A stretch of 64,000 bases of DNA, from contig NW_006763135.1 in the NCBI RefSeq assembly GCF_000264905.1, positions 1 through 64,000 of the forward strand, in the 5' to 3' direction. This document shows positions 22,710-35,261 of the stretch, one piece after another. The stretch comes from Stereum hirsutum FP-91666 SS1 (Eukaryota > Basidiomycota > Agaricomycetes > Russulales > Stereaceae). The position numbers and the translations under genes are program-made. A model generated the notes under the pieces. The model was not told the DNA's origin, ran no database searches, and saw only the letters and a program-made list of their open reading frames with translations. The first letter of the stretch is position 1. The number at the start of each line of letters is the position of its first letter.

Positions 22710-25700
22710 TCACTGACAGGTGCACGTCCCCCGCCTCTCCCTTCCATTCCCATCTGACACCATCTTCTGTGAGTTTCCCTCCTCCTTTCCGCCGATAACC
22801 ACATCAAAACCCTCAACACAGGTAGTGGAGAACCTTCCTTCTGTCTCCAGAGAACGCTTCCCTTCGAGGAACACGTCTGCTTCATCCACCTCCTGCCTAC
22901 CCTGGGGTTCGAATACCTCTCGATTCAACCTCTCCGTGTCCACATAAACGCTCCCGTCTAACCTTACCCATCCTTCTGCGATCCAATTATCCTCCTTCGC
23001 CCATTCGCTCTCTATCTCCAACTCATTCCAGTCTTCCTCGAGATATACGACAACATTGAAGATCGCACCACCTTTAAACCATGATCCCGGCCAATTAGCC
23101 CCTGGAGATCCACGACCAAGACCGCCCACGCCCGAATTTTCTCTTCCGACATCGTTGTCGTCCGGGTCTGGTCCCGTAGAGAAAGGTTGCATCGTCGCCT
23201 CCCTTCTATCCCGCAGACACAGGATTACCCCTTCGCGGAGCTTCTCGTCGTTGAGAGAAGAGAGAATAGAAGGAGAGAGCGTCACGGAGGAGGCAGAGAG
23301 TTGGGCGTTAGGCGCGCGGGTGAGGATGTGTGTGATGTGAAGGTTCTCAGGCATTAATTGTGTCGGAGGCAACGTGCATGTCGTATGGGATGAATTCGAT
23401 GTGAAGGACGAAGGTAAAGATGGGGTAGTGGTGGAGGATCCGTAGAGATAGAACGGGGTATGAGTAGCCGGGTAATGAACGGCCTGATGACGGGCAGCGA
23501 GTGAGTGCGACCTGACGACGCGGACGTTGGTGAACTGGACGTTCGTCATCAAAAGGTTCCTGGGGTGTAAATAGGTTACGAATCTCTATCAGCATCCCAT
23601 CATCGTTCAGCACGCGAAGCATGAATGTACCTCCCATATATCGTACCCACGGACTGAGCTTCACGCCCACTCGTCAAATCCTCCAGCTTACACATCTCCA
23701 TATCAAGCACGTATACGTCGTCGGGCCACCTCTCACGCGCAGCCACGTACCTCTCCCAATCCTCCTCCACCCGCATTTCGACGCGAAGGATGATTTGTTG
23801 TTTACAATTGACTTCATGGAAGAAGGGACGATAGTCGAGATAGAGGTTTTTGCGGTCTGCCGAACCTTGGAGAACGAATGAGTGAGTCATTGGGCGGGGA
23901 ATGTTGCGATACACGACGTGCTACAATCGGCCGCTCAGTCAGCATATAAGGACCCATACAGTACGTTGAGGGAAGTATGAAAAACGAACTTTCATCTCCT
24001 CCCTCAACACCCTCTCAAACACCGTGGCCACCTCCTTCACAAAGTTCCCCGCAGCCGTCAACGGACTCATCACCACATTCCTCAATACCACATGCCCCTT
24101 TCTCCGAGATACCTCATCTTCGACCTCCAGTCCTAACCTCCTCTTATATTCGACGCCACACTCGCCGTACTCCTCGTCCTCGAACACCGTCATACTCAAG
24201 AACAACTCCACGTCACCGGGGCTCTTGTCTCTCATCGTGACTGAACACCTCTCATATATCCTTCGATTTAAAAAGTTCGCCTCGTCGATGTCGGTGTTCA
24301 ACACCCATCTGATCTTTCCGTCGTCAGTCGTATGGGGAACACGAAAGTTGCAGGCAAAGACATTAATGTTAAGATCGGAGCCCAGGGAGGAGAGGTGTTG
24401 TATGAGCGTTTGGCCGGAGTAGAGGTTTGTGTCGTTGACGAGGGAGGTGTTGGATTTGGGGAGGATGTAGGTGCGAATGAAGGATTTGTACGCTTGGGTC
24501 GAGGGTGAGTCGTGGTCGAACGTTCCCTCCGACGATGCAGAGTCGCATGGGAGTGCGTTGAACGGGACTATGACGAAGGGAGTGAATGCGTCTGAGAGAG
24601 AGGCCCAATGGGCGGATATCTATATGAAATTCATGGCCAAGCGTCAGTTGAGGTACGTCCGGAAGAATAATGAAAAACAACGGGACGTCTAAAGACCAAA
24701 TCCGACCAGACGAACGGCAGTATCACCGAAGACGGGCACGAGAACACCGACAGATACATAAAAGCAATGCAGAATAATACTCACCCGTCTACAGGTAAAC
24801 GAAACCTCTCCCAACAAATTCCCATGCCCATCCTTATGCGGCTCAATGACTCGATGTTGGAGATACGTCGCCACCGCCGGTCCACCAGGTTTACTACAAT
24901 ATATTGATACGCAAAATGAGCATCCAGCGTCAGCGGAGAGCACATCGTAAATCGTGAAATAGCATATAATCGCGCGCAATGGGAGCCAATGGTGACGAAG
25001 AAAGAAGATAACGTACCTTCCCTCTACTCCATACATCCCCAAACTCTCGCCTTTCTTGCCCTTCGCGAGATAGGGCGCTGTCCACGTAACGAGGTACTTC
25101 ATTCTTTCGTCTCTGTACAGCAGGCTGCCCGCGGGGAAGGGAACGTAGCCGGATTTATGGGGATCTATAGGTCGAAGGGTAATAGTATCAGGACTGGGGG
25201 GAAAGCCAGAGAAAGGAAGGAGATGGACGGATGAATAAGGTCAGGAAACGTACCCAAAGTAATACTATCGCACCCCTTCAACGCATGCAACTGTCTCACC
25301 GTCCACTCCCGCATCGTAATCGTCGGCACAAAATCTCGGTCCTTCCCCTCCCTTTTCATCTTGCCGCCATCCTCCCTGTCCACAATTTCCATCCCATTCC
25401 TGCTATTCCTCTCGTAAGCCGATCCGTCGTCCCCGACTGAAGGAGGAGTACCATTTCGCAATGTCAGCGAGGAAGAGGACGAGTTGTTGGTGCTGATCGC
25501 CGAAGTAGTGCGGGATGCTGATTCGTCGTCATCTTCCTCTTCGTCGGGGAAGATAGGTGGTGAATGCATCTCCTCCTTCGTGCGGATCATAGTCGCAAAA
25601 TACCCACCCCATGCCGCGTCCGCATGAACAAGGAAGCTACAACACACCAGTGAAAACGGAACGAATTAACACCCTCCTTCGCTACGATATCATCTACGGA

Positions 25701-27469
25701 ATGAAACGTGAACGCACCTCATACCCCTCGCTGCAAACTCCCTCCTCACCTCCAACACCTCCAACACGGGATCTACAGCCCCTTCCTCCGTACTTCCCAC
25801 CACAACAACAACTGCATATACGGCTTGCTGTCTTTGCAGACGTTCTTCTAGCGCGGCGCGGAGGTGGGGGATGGAGAGACGTGCAGTGAGTGGTTCGATT
25901 GGGACATTAATCATGCGAGAGGACCCGATGCCAGCGAGAGCTGATGAGGTTTAATGAAGCGTTAGCAAATAGACGACATAACTATATGAGAGAGAGGATA
26001 TAAAATAATGGAATGGGGTGGAATGTGGAGATGGCGACGGGAGAAAAAGACGTACAGGCTCCCTTCGGCCAACTATAATGCCTTGTCGACGCGATCAAAT
26101 AATCTGGCTCCACATACCCCCCATCGTCCCCTCTCTCGCAATATCTTCTCACCAACCCCTCCTTCCCACGCGTCTGTATCAAATAAGGCCCTAAGTTCTC
26201 TTCCAACCACTTCGGAGAAATGCCGTATTGGCGGACGAGCCGGCTAGGGATGGAGAGGGTGGTGTACGATGGGAGATTCAGTAGCTGCCAGGGGGTGAGG
26301 GAGATGAATAGTTGGCTTGTGTGATTCGCGGAAATCGGAGGAGAGGTGGGAAGGGTGACACGGAATCTCGGGGCGATGAAGGCGAGGGGTCCGGTGGGCG
26401 ACATCGCCTCATGTAGCGCGAGAGGGTAGAATTTCAGATTACGAGCTGGAAGAAAGCAACGCGTTGTGAGCATGTTAAGGTGGAATGGAAACATTACAAG
26501 CAAATAGTACAACGTAGATGTATGACTCACCAACCCTGCACAACGTCAAAGAAGCAGAACAATAATATCAGCATCCATCTCATCCTTCACGTCGCAAAGG
26601 AGGGAAAACATACCAGATCGACTCCAAATTCGCGATTGTTCCGCCACAAACCATATGTCCCCACCCAACTACGGCGTCCTCTCCTTCCTCGTCGCCGTTG
26701 AGCCTTTCTTTATCCACGTTATATCCAACCATACGACAAAATTGCCTCCCGACTTCCATCTCGACGAGAGTGGTGAAAGGAGAAGATTCAAAAGTGACGT
26801 TATTAGGGTTGAAAATGGTGGCAGATAGCGACCCAAGGATCGAAGGGATCTGAACGAATATCAAACGAGAAGTGAGCGTGTGGCCGTGGAAGCGAGAAAC
26901 GTAGGGAAAATGAGCGAGTAAAACATACCGAGGGCTCCCTGCGACAGAAACCGAAGAATGTCGTGAGCGTCAGTGCAAGAAGATGAAAGATCGTGAAAGG
27001 AAGCGCAAACGCACCATTGGATGTGGCCGTTGTACCTCGGGGAGTAGAACGGGACACAGTACTTGTTGAGAAGTCTGGAAACGTATGCAAACTCTTTCTC
27101 GAGTTTCTCCTGGCTCCTTTTGAAATGTTTCGTCTCTTGCAGACTCGGAGATATGAATTCCTACAAGTCCGCATCAAAGAATGTCGTCAGTCACACCGAG
27201 CGTACAGATGCAAAGCAAACCGCGAGAAAGGCGTAAAGCACACTCACACCGTCCTCGGGATGATACTTCTTCCTCGTCGCCACCTGATCGTGCACAAGCT
27301 TGCTGAGCAGCCTGACGAGTTGGTCGGCGTTCTCGCCCTGCGGACCGAGGAAATAAGGAGAGAGTGCTTCGTGCGTGGAATTTGACGCGTCCGACAAGTC
27401 GGCAGGGGAGGAGGCGGAGGTGTATTCGGGCCGAGCATAAAACGAGTGGAAGACATCGAAGGGAGACAT
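22710..27469 (-). CDS. PLP-dependent aromatic amino acid decarboxylase, long non-canonical type
   Basis: Thirteen exons (27469-27248, 27160-27015, 26938-26929, 26849-26614, 26535-26531, 26445-26056, 25940-25718, 25636-25254, 25164-25017, 24893-24785, 24619-23990, 23920-23631, 23559-22710) give 1213 residues. Group II decarboxylase marks are clear: Y-N-G-H-I-Q-W near the N-terminus, F-N-P-N-N, H415-A-D417-A-A-W for cofactor ring contacts, and D-P-H-K with the Schiff-base lysine at about 542. A Ser/Asp/Glu-rich insert of roughly 60 residues sits between the last two. After the catalytic domain comes an extra C-terminal region of over 500 residues, as in the non-canonical, calcium-activatable decarboxylase described from Psilocybe; by analogy it would make aromatic monoamines such as tryptamine or tyramine. 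Exons 3 (10 nt) and 5 (5 nt) are micro-exons needed to keep the conserved motifs. Substrate is not predictable here. Confidence 0.88.
26531..26535 (-). other. Five-nucleotide micro-exon in the decarboxylase gene
   Basis: Between ...ATC TG|GTATGT and CTTCCAG|CT CGT, the only way to keep the conserved S-I-W-V-A-R-N motif is to include GGTTG, flanked by a TTGTGCAG acceptor and a GTGAGT donor. A second micro-exon of 10 nt lies at 26938-26929. Confidence 0.7.
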
Positions 27470-29141
27470 GGTTGAGAGTGTTTTAGTCGCGAGGGTGTTT
27501 AGGGAAAGAGGGACAGGTAAATTGAACGCGTATCTCGTCGATATTATAACGAAGATCGGTCAAAAATGACGAGGTTAAAACGCTTCATGCGTCACGCAGC
27601 ATTCCTATTTTGTTCGCGTCCTAACCGATCTCGAGCACCTTCGACTGTTCGGGAACGGGCTTAACATCCAACATCGGACACTACAGAGACGCCTCTCCGG
27701 AGACTCTGAAAGTGCTTTGCACGGCAGACAGACAGCGAGCTCGTCGAAGGCGATCGCTGCTCAATGGAGCAAATAGGAGACATCTCATTGGCTGCCGTTA
27801 TGAGTGGCATGAATTGCGGGGACCGCATCGCAACAAGGAAAAGCCTAAACAGACTTTCTGGCAAAGATTCGCAACATTTTGCGACGCTGAACGTCTGAGA
27901 CCAGAAATGCAGAGGAATGGAAGTAATTGCGATGTCTAAAGTTTCATCTCTGCTCAGACCCTGCAAACTTGTTTGCTACCGCGGTTGGGACAAAATCAGT
28001 TTGAAAGCAGTATAGCAGAAATGACGTGCCATAAAGGAGCGTTTGGGATGAGAAGCCCCTTGAAAATGACAGACTTCATGCAATTGACATGCGATGCCCG
28101 TCCATCAACCGACCTCGAGGTAGCACTGCATCATATGCGCTTCTTCGCTGTCTCGGATGAGAGCTATTAGTATGAAGAGTGTCCAGATGTTGAGGCTTGG
28201 TTGATCTTCCGATCGGAGAGGTTAATAGAAGAAAGAAATTGATGCCAGTGAGCAGTAAGATCGAGGCGGTTGTGGTTTGGATGATTCGCTTCAGTGCTCG
28301 GTACAACCGTGACGGACGCGAACGAGTGGGGTTTCGGGTTTGTTTGGCCTTGTTTGCTCATGGTTAGAGTGGCGGTGGCGTCCAGGTTGAAACCTTCAGC
28401 TCAAAGGCATGTACAAGTCACAGCAGGTCACAGCATATATTGTGTGAGTTCTAGGAGCTGTTGCAGTGCATCTAATATCATCATTACGGGTATATACGTC
28501 TTGTCGGTAGAACACCATCCAAACCTGCATTTTACGCTCGGATATCCTTCATACTGCTTGTCAACAGGCTCTTCGCAACCACCCCGTCAGCAATGACTGA
28601 CACATTGCATATTCTGTCGAGCTCCTCGGTTCCATGAAGGTATCTATGCGCCCAGACAGTACCCCGTGGCCTCTCTTTCCCCAAGGGTACACTGCAATTC
28701 GGAAACGATCATATGTTCTATATTGCCCTCGAACACTGAAGCCATTCGATAACCCGACGACCAAAGGCAAACAGCAGTAATTATTTCACCTTACGGCCAG
28801 TGAGGTTGAGCATGAAAGCATATACATAGAAGAGAGCATGTTGGTACGACCAGTAGTTTCAAAAGAGTCCGATGACGAGATAAAAGTAACCAGTCCGCTG
28901 TCGCAGAGAAACGTTAAATACGCAGCACGTCACTTCAAGTCCGGTGGTAAAGAGGTACTCAGGAAGAGGAGGAGGAATGGGATAGAAGTAAGGGGAAGAT
29001 AAGTAGACCGAGGACAGCCCAAGTGAAATGATGAACCAGACACCACTCATCGACTGCCAAACAATGACACAGATCAGATCCTACACAGAAAAGTATTGAT
29101 CACGACGAACGGTGACTGCTCACCGAATGGCTATAAAGTAT
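27470..29141. other. Intergenic region
   Basis: No gene supported. The part next to 27469 is presumably the promoter of the decarboxylase. The remaining short open frames have no recognisable content. Confidence 0.4.
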
Positions 29142-29504
29142 TCACTCCTGCCTCGAAAGATGCCGGAGAGTAGGCTTGTACGACCGTGCTTTGATGACCG
29201 CATCCAACTTGGAGGGCTTCTTAGTCGGGGCGCATGTGCTCGGCGCGACGGAGGGACATCCGATTTCAACGGTCAAGGAAAGCAAAGCGCCGCTGACCTG
29301 TGCATTCGGAGACATAATCGAGAGCAGATCACAGAATGTCGAGGTTTCAAACATGAGATTCGATATCGAGCACTGTATGATTAATATACGGCACCCACCT
29401 CGGCGTAAATACACGGAACTTCCAAGAATTCATAGCTATCCACGTCAAGATAGAATGAAGAATGAGTTGATGGGCATGAAGTAGACGGTGTACGGAGGGA
29501 AATC

Positions 29505-29702
29505 TCACTGGCATCCAAGTCCCTCGGGATGTAACATGCTCATTAGGAGCGAATGGCCATGACTATTGACTTCCGGACATGTACACCTGCATGAGACCGG
29601 ACTTCCCGACGCACGAGGAGCGAGAGCCTCGGCAGCGACACCGTGGTAGGCAGATGTAGCGGCAAGACCAAGAGAAAGGAGTGTGGTGTATGAGAACTTC
29701 AT
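29505..29702 (-). CDS. Small secreted Cys-containing protein, 3' end uncertain
   Basis: The ATG at 29702 opens a frame with a typical signal peptide (M-K-F-S-Y, then a Leu/Ala-rich core ending A-Y-H-G-V-A-A) and a short mature part with C-R-C-T-C-P, a pattern seen in many small secreted fungal proteins. As read without splicing it ends at a TGA at 29507-29505 after 65 residues. The sequence around the stop, CA|GTGAGA, is also a good splice donor, and a Cys-containing open frame at about 29440-29142 on the same strand could be a further exon (possible acceptor near 29441). I cannot decide between the two. A TATAAG on the minus strand at 29841-29836 is a plausible core promoter. The function is unknown. 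Confidence 0.55.
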   Translation of the reverse strand: MKFSYTTLLSLGLAATSAYHGVAAEALAPRASGSPVSCRCTCPEVNSHGHSLLMSMLHPEGLGCQ

Positions 29703-31139
29703 TGTCGTCGGGGAGAAAAGAAAGAGAGTGTGGAGTGGTTGCGTATGTACGAAAGAGTGGAGAGTGGTTAGTCCTCGCGTTGAACAGTGCCAAGGGGGGA
29801 GAGAAACTGAGACGTCTGTGCGCCTGCGCGAGTTACTTATAACCGTTCCTGTTGCACGCACAATGATATGTATTAGGGAGTAATCCTCCTATTACTGGCA
29901 GACAGCGGGAATGAAGTCTAAAATAGCGCTGGGACGTAGGAAAGATGGCGGTGGTAAGCAGTCTTGTCGTCGACAGATGGTTTTCTGATTGCTGTCCCTC
30001 TCAGCCATCCCACCTTGAGCCTAAGGGCGGATTTGTGGATCAGGGCGATGGGAAGTATTCAACAGGATATACAGTACTTCACCGTGGATCCATGGATTTT
30101 TACGGAGTACCGGGACCATCGAAACCTTGGTCGAGGGTCCTCCAGTCCTCAGGCTGACAAGGGCTGATGGTAGCCAGGTCATTCTGCAGCCAACTCATTA
30201 GGTATATGTTGAGATGTGAAGTATGGGCCCATAGAAGAGCGTCATTGAGTTCGGGGAGCGGCAGCAATATTCTAGCACACCGCGTCGAACGGATTGTTAG
30301 CCCTTATAACTTCACGGGAAGCCTGTTTAAAATCTGTCAATCTACCTTCGAGGTGCATGACAGACGAAATTGTGCATTGCCGCCTTTAGGAAACCCTAGG
30401 CCTGGCGCGAGACACCATAAATCCGCCCATGACACTGACAGAATAATTCATCGGTTGAGGGTCCGACGTGAACATTGTCTGATACCTGCGTGTCATACAG
30501 AGCGACCCAGTCGTCCCTTTATGTCGGGAGAGTAAAGTAGAGAAGAGGGCCTGTCACGACTTATATCCTTGAGCTCCTCTACCAAGATCATATGCCCTAC
30601 CGAGGAGAAGTCCAGATAAATTCCGAGTGAGGCATCGAGGGAGTGACCGGTCCTGAAGAAATCAAAGGGGCGCCTGTGTACGCCGTCTGTAGAGAAAACG
30701 ATAGTACTTTTGGGCGGAGTCATTTTTACTGGATAATCCAGTAATTTATTTGCGGATCACTACCGTATTACCCTGTGCGGTGTACGGGATTGACTTCACG
30801 CAGGTAGGGGAGTTAATATATCGCGGGATTTTGTGGTGTTGTTTCTGATGAAGGTCAAGAAGTCGAAACACCGTCGAGTCGCTTGATGGCCATGATCGAG
30901 AAAGGAACCGAATACGATATAGTAGTCCTCGAAAACTGTGGTACCGCCTATCTCGAATGGGTTAACTGCACCTATACTGCATCTAGGGGCATAAGTGTCC
31001 AATAGCAGTAGTATAAGTAAACAATCACGATGTTTGAAAAGAAACCAAAGTAGTAGACGAACAGAGGTTGACGTACTAAGGAAAAATGTGGGAAGGAAAA
31101 AGACAAAAAGAGGGATTAGATTAGACATACCATATCACG
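29703..31139. other. Intergenic region
   Basis: No supported gene. Short open frames on both strands show no domain, start context or splice pattern that I trust. Confidence 0.4.
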
Positions 31140-32040
31140 TCAAACCTGCATTCTTAGATACATACTGCAGTATAATATCGGCCCAAGCTCACCCGTTGAC
31201 ACCCCCTTCCCTCCGCAAAATATCTGTGTGCTACATCCAGGGCACTCGAACGCACTAGCACACGAATGAGAATGTACAGAGGCCATACTCCGATCATGAA
31301 TGAAATGAAGAGTACTTAAGTGCTTCGGGGTTCGATGAGTGAGACGTCGACAAATTAAAGGGGTAGAGGAGGAGGAGGAGGAGGAGGACAAAGGCTACGT
31401 TCACGATCTGTATTTCAATGCTACTACAATTGCTACGAGTGACCATTATACGTACACGTAATTAAGGTGGGTGAGAAAGTGAACGGTGAAACAAAATGCA
31501 CCGCAAGCACGCAGATTGCCAATCCGCTCCTCCAGGGCTAAGGTTGAAATGGAAACCTTCCATCCTTGACGCTCGTACTCGCAAAAAGTTGGAACAAGAT
31601 CTGATGCGCCTGGTCCAAGTTGCACAATACCTTTTCATTGACGAGTAGGATGATCAGCGGTCAGCTTGATCGATTATGGGGAGACAGAACACTTATATCC
31701 TTGAACATGTGGTTGGTTGAGACTGGGAATGTAATTCGGTGGGCGAAGTCAGAGGGTCGGAAGAAAAATGACAAGGAGATGTATCCCACAGGATTGCCCG
31801 GGGTGATCACGTTATTCCTTTCCAGGATCAGGGTCATGCGTTCTACTTGGGAACAAATAATGCATGTGTCGGGACTTGGGAGAGCAGGATTGGTCAAAGA
31901 AACAAAAGTGCGTGAGCGGACAAGCATCGAACAAGCGATTCCGAGGAATGGAGAAGGAGAGCTATGTCAAGAAGAAAGCTACCTATCTCTCAACGCCTGG
32001 GCATCCAAAAGCGGAGAGTAATAGGAACAGTAGCGGTTCC
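31140..32040 (-). pseudogene. Relic of the MFS transporter and its upstream region
   Basis: Two adjacent blocks match separated parts of the intact MFS gene locus to the right. About 31140-31640 resembles 35620-36120 (exon 5 and the end of exon 4, including a nearly identical stretch around 31560-31610). About 31640-32040 resembles 37640-38000, the region upstream of the intact gene. The roughly 1.5 kb between them, coding for the N-terminal half, is missing. Stops and indels break every frame. A GGA/GAG trinucleotide run at 31361-31389 has expanded inside it. This is a duplicated, internally deleted and decayed copy. Confidence 0.8.
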
Positions 32041-32059
32041 CCCCTTGATGAAGACTTAA

Positions 32060-32150
32060 GTTTCTGCGCGGGTCAAATTGCGGGTACCAGAAACCAACCC
32101 GCACCCGTACCCGCATCCGAAAAGATACGTACCCGTACGGGCCCCAGGCA
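32060..32150. repeat. Degenerate ACCCGN hexamer repeat
   Basis: Units of the form ACCCGC, ACCCGT and GTACCCG recur around 32064-32150, partly on the opposite strand as GCGGGTACC. Related imperfect GGTT/AACC-rich words continue to about 32560. Low-complexity DNA of this type is common in mushroom intergenic regions; no gene is involved. Confidence 0.5.
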
Positions 32151-33119
32151 TCTTGAAGTCTGAGAGAAGGGAGGGCATACGAGAAAAAGAAATCATGACC
32201 TAAATACGTCACTGAAAATCGCTTCGCCAGCGCCAGCCAAGTGCCAGAGCCCGTCGTAACAACCGCGGATTCGTCAGTATTTTACAGTTCAAGGTTCAAC
32301 AAACCTAGAACCCCCACCCTCATCCGCACGAAACTAAGCCATATAAAAGCAGGTTGGCCCACACCCGTTCAAAACACTGGATGAAGTTGATCAGTCGCTA
32401 ACGGAGAACGGTGTAATGTAAGCATCTACAGTACTTTTCAATACTTGGGTTCAGTTTTGGTTCAGTTCCATGTCCCAGCCCAAAATTCCGTCGGTTCTGA
32501 GTCCGATGAGCTTCGATTAGGAGTCGAGGTTAACCGGCCAACCCCAACCCTGAAAGAATTTTCCGAAAATAAACCCTTGTATTGAAAATCTCAGCACTTA
32601 CATTGGACGCTGTATGATTATACACTTGTGAATCCAAGTATAATGATTTACGAGGGCAAGCCAAAGAAATGCCTGAGAAGACGAGAAAGCCCGGGACAGA
32701 GATGGAGAGCCGGACCGTGACGAAGGCGAATTTTGGGTATCTAATGCACAGCGAGCAAACAGCGAGGAACGAGTTGTCTTCGGGCGTGAGCGAAAGGTTT
32801 TCTCACGCGTTTGTTGCTCGAACCACGACAACGTCGCCACATTTCGTCGCCGCTCTGCTCTTCAGGTTACCTCGAGGGCCTTGATTCACCCGCCCGCCGC
32901 TCCCAGTTCATCCTTCTTCGCCACCCCCCTGCTCAGAAGTTTCTTGGCACCATACTCCAAAACATCAAAGCCAATTTGGTGCCTGTGAGGGCCCACCCGC
33001 CCTCGCAGCTCGCCTCTTGCCCCCCTCTTGCTCCCAAATTAGACTTCCGTTCAACAAACATCTTGACCTTCTCCCGCACTGAGCTTGTGAGTCATAGAAA
33101 CGGTTAAGTTCCGCTTACC
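32151..33119. other. Intergenic region
   Basis: No gene supported; includes AACC/GGTT-rich low-complexity sequence and short unrelated open frames. Confidence 0.4.
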
Positions 33120-34598
33120 ATGAGGCTGAATACTTGGCAGCTAGTGTCTCTCGGGAACGCTAGCACACTGTTACTGATGCTCATTTTGAATATCCCGCTA
33201 TGTCTGGACAGCTGTTGTAACGGTGCCTAATCCCAAAAGATAGAAAAGCTCTTGGCACTGTTGAGTCAATACGCGCATTGTTGTGTCGTCGCTACGCATC
33301 CTTTCGCAGCCTTTTATCAATTGACATGACCCGACGCACGGTTGTCAATGGGGCCAGCTGCATCGATAGCGGTTGGGACTGGGTATGTCCAAATCCTGCT
33401 TTTCTACATATTATGCCACCTATATCAACCATCTCTAACCTATTGTATTACGGACCAAGGCCTTCAATTCCCTCAACCAAAGTCCTTGTCAAGTCGCTGC
33501 ACTTATTCTCGACGTAAATGTAGGGCCCTTAGGACCAGGATGGGTATATACGGGCCCGAAATCGCCAGGGGATATCTCGAAGCAATGCAACACTGTGGTT
33601 TACTCCCTGTTGAGCGCATGCGCGGGATGTCAAGATTGTGGATGGCAAGAGTGCGTTTTTTATTACCATTTCTCCCCTTCTCTCTACAGATATTCTGAAG
33701 TAAGTAATGGATGGTATAGCTGGGCAACTTGGCGAACGAATTGTGAGAACACTCCACCTGCTGGAAAGTAAGTCTGTCACAAGTCTATCTTATTCCAGAA
33801 GAATTATCATGACACTCACTCAGCCTGGGCTATGATATTCCCCCTGGAGTGGCGATACCGCAATGGGCCTTCAACGACTTCACTGTAAGTTCGACGCCGC
33901 CTCTTATCAGTCTGAAGATGCGACGTGAGATCTGATTTGACCGCTCGATACAAGGCAAAGGGTACTTGGGATAATGCCTCAGCCATTCAGACCGGTGGTT
34001 AGTGTGTATTAGAAATTGCTGGTTCGGACACCCAAGCTGAAACATATTTGTCAGACAACCCAGAGAGCTCTGCAATCAGCACTAGTACAACACAAACAAG
34101 TACTACGTCCGACTCTACCATCAGTTCGTCTTCCTCTGCAACGCTATCGAACACATCGTCCAGCTCTGCACCAACCAACACGAGCTCTCCTTCACCTTTC
34201 AACCGCTCGTCACGCACTGGGGCCATCGCAGGAGGAGTCGTCGGAGGGCTAGTCGCCGTACTTATTGTTGCCGTACTAATCGCCTGCGTTTTGAAGAAGC
34301 GCCGAAAAGTCTGGCGCGGACCTGCGGCGGCATCAGGCGATATGGAAGGGAAACATCCTATGGTGTCTGTTGATCGTCCAAAGCATTATGTACGTCCCGT
34401 TTTATTAACTATATCGTTGCGCAGAGGTAATGCGTATTTTGCTAAAGTTTACTTCATCCCTTGTATCCCTCGTGCGGTCAGGATCCCTCCGACCCAACAA
34501 CTTTCCCAGATACGAGCACTGCAAATTTGGCTGCCGTGAATTCACAAGATCTAAACTTCAGGGCCTCTCAGACATATCATGGGCTTCCGGAAGTGTGA
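33120..34598 (+). CDS. Single-pass surface protein with Ser/Thr-rich stalk
   Basis: Well-supported exons are 33460-33650, 33690-33767, 33824-33884, 33955-33997, 34055-34389 and 34482-34598; all junctions are in frame. They code for an extracellular domain with N-S-L-N-Q-S-P-C and A-C-A-G-C-Q-D-C motifs, then W-A-T-W-R-T-N-C, a Ser/Thr stalk, one membrane helix with the Gly/Val/Ile-rich start A-I-A-G-G-V-V-G-G followed by K-K-R-R-K, and a cytoplasmic tail. This is a family of cell-surface proteins seen in many agaricomycetes; its role is unknown, and a sensor-like function is only a guess from the layout. The 5' end is less certain: an exon ending at 33382 (A-S-C-I-D-S-G-W-D-W) precedes the third exon, and a hydrophobic first exon from ATG 33120 could be the signal peptide, but their junction phase does not fit cleanly. 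Confidence 0.7.
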
Positions 34599-35261
34599 GC
34601 AGGCCTGTACGAAGAGGGTTTCTTCCGAAAAAAGTTGATGTGGGGAGTCATGTCTTCTTCTTGCGTCTTCTGTCTTCCAACGAATCTTTAATGCTCGACG
34701 CCTGCTCAAACTCATAGTTCGAACACCTTGCGCTTTTCTTCTATATTCATAAATAGCGAGTATGCAGCCTGTAAACGATGGGCTGCATCACCATCAGCTC
34801 CAGTATATTGAGGATAGAGCGTGTACAGTGACACGAGGCTTGTGTATAAATTGGGTAGCGAGAAATATACGCAAGTCGGCGTGACTTTCGACTCTCTCAG
34901 GTAACGAGGTTTTTTTTTTCTTTTTTCTTGACTGCGTACTCCGCCACAGTCGCCGACGGGGGCATTGTTTTAGCCTACGTCTCGTAGGTGCAGTGACAGT
35001 AACGATACAATAACCAAAACCGTAACAATTACACGAACCGAACCTAGTAAACTGTAATGTAAACATTCCTAGGCTCCAATACAATAACGGAGCCAATGTC
35101 TATCCAACTACACCAAAAGCTACACGCCAAGCTTCTAGTCCAATATTACAAGCATCGGCGCACGCCACACGACGCCACGCCACCTCAACCCCTCGGAATA
35201 TTCATTGCAGGCGCCAAAGTTCCCACCGCCACAGCCCCCAAACCCCATTGTCCGGCCCACC
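34599..35261. other. Intergenic region
   Basis: Includes a T-run near 34911-34925. No gene supported; the right part is the 3' region of the MFS gene. Confidence 0.4.

Noticed and set aside
22895..22925. tRNA B-box-like word GGTTCGAATACC
   Set aside because: It lies inside the last exon of the decarboxylase gene, and no cloverleaf or A-box could be drawn.
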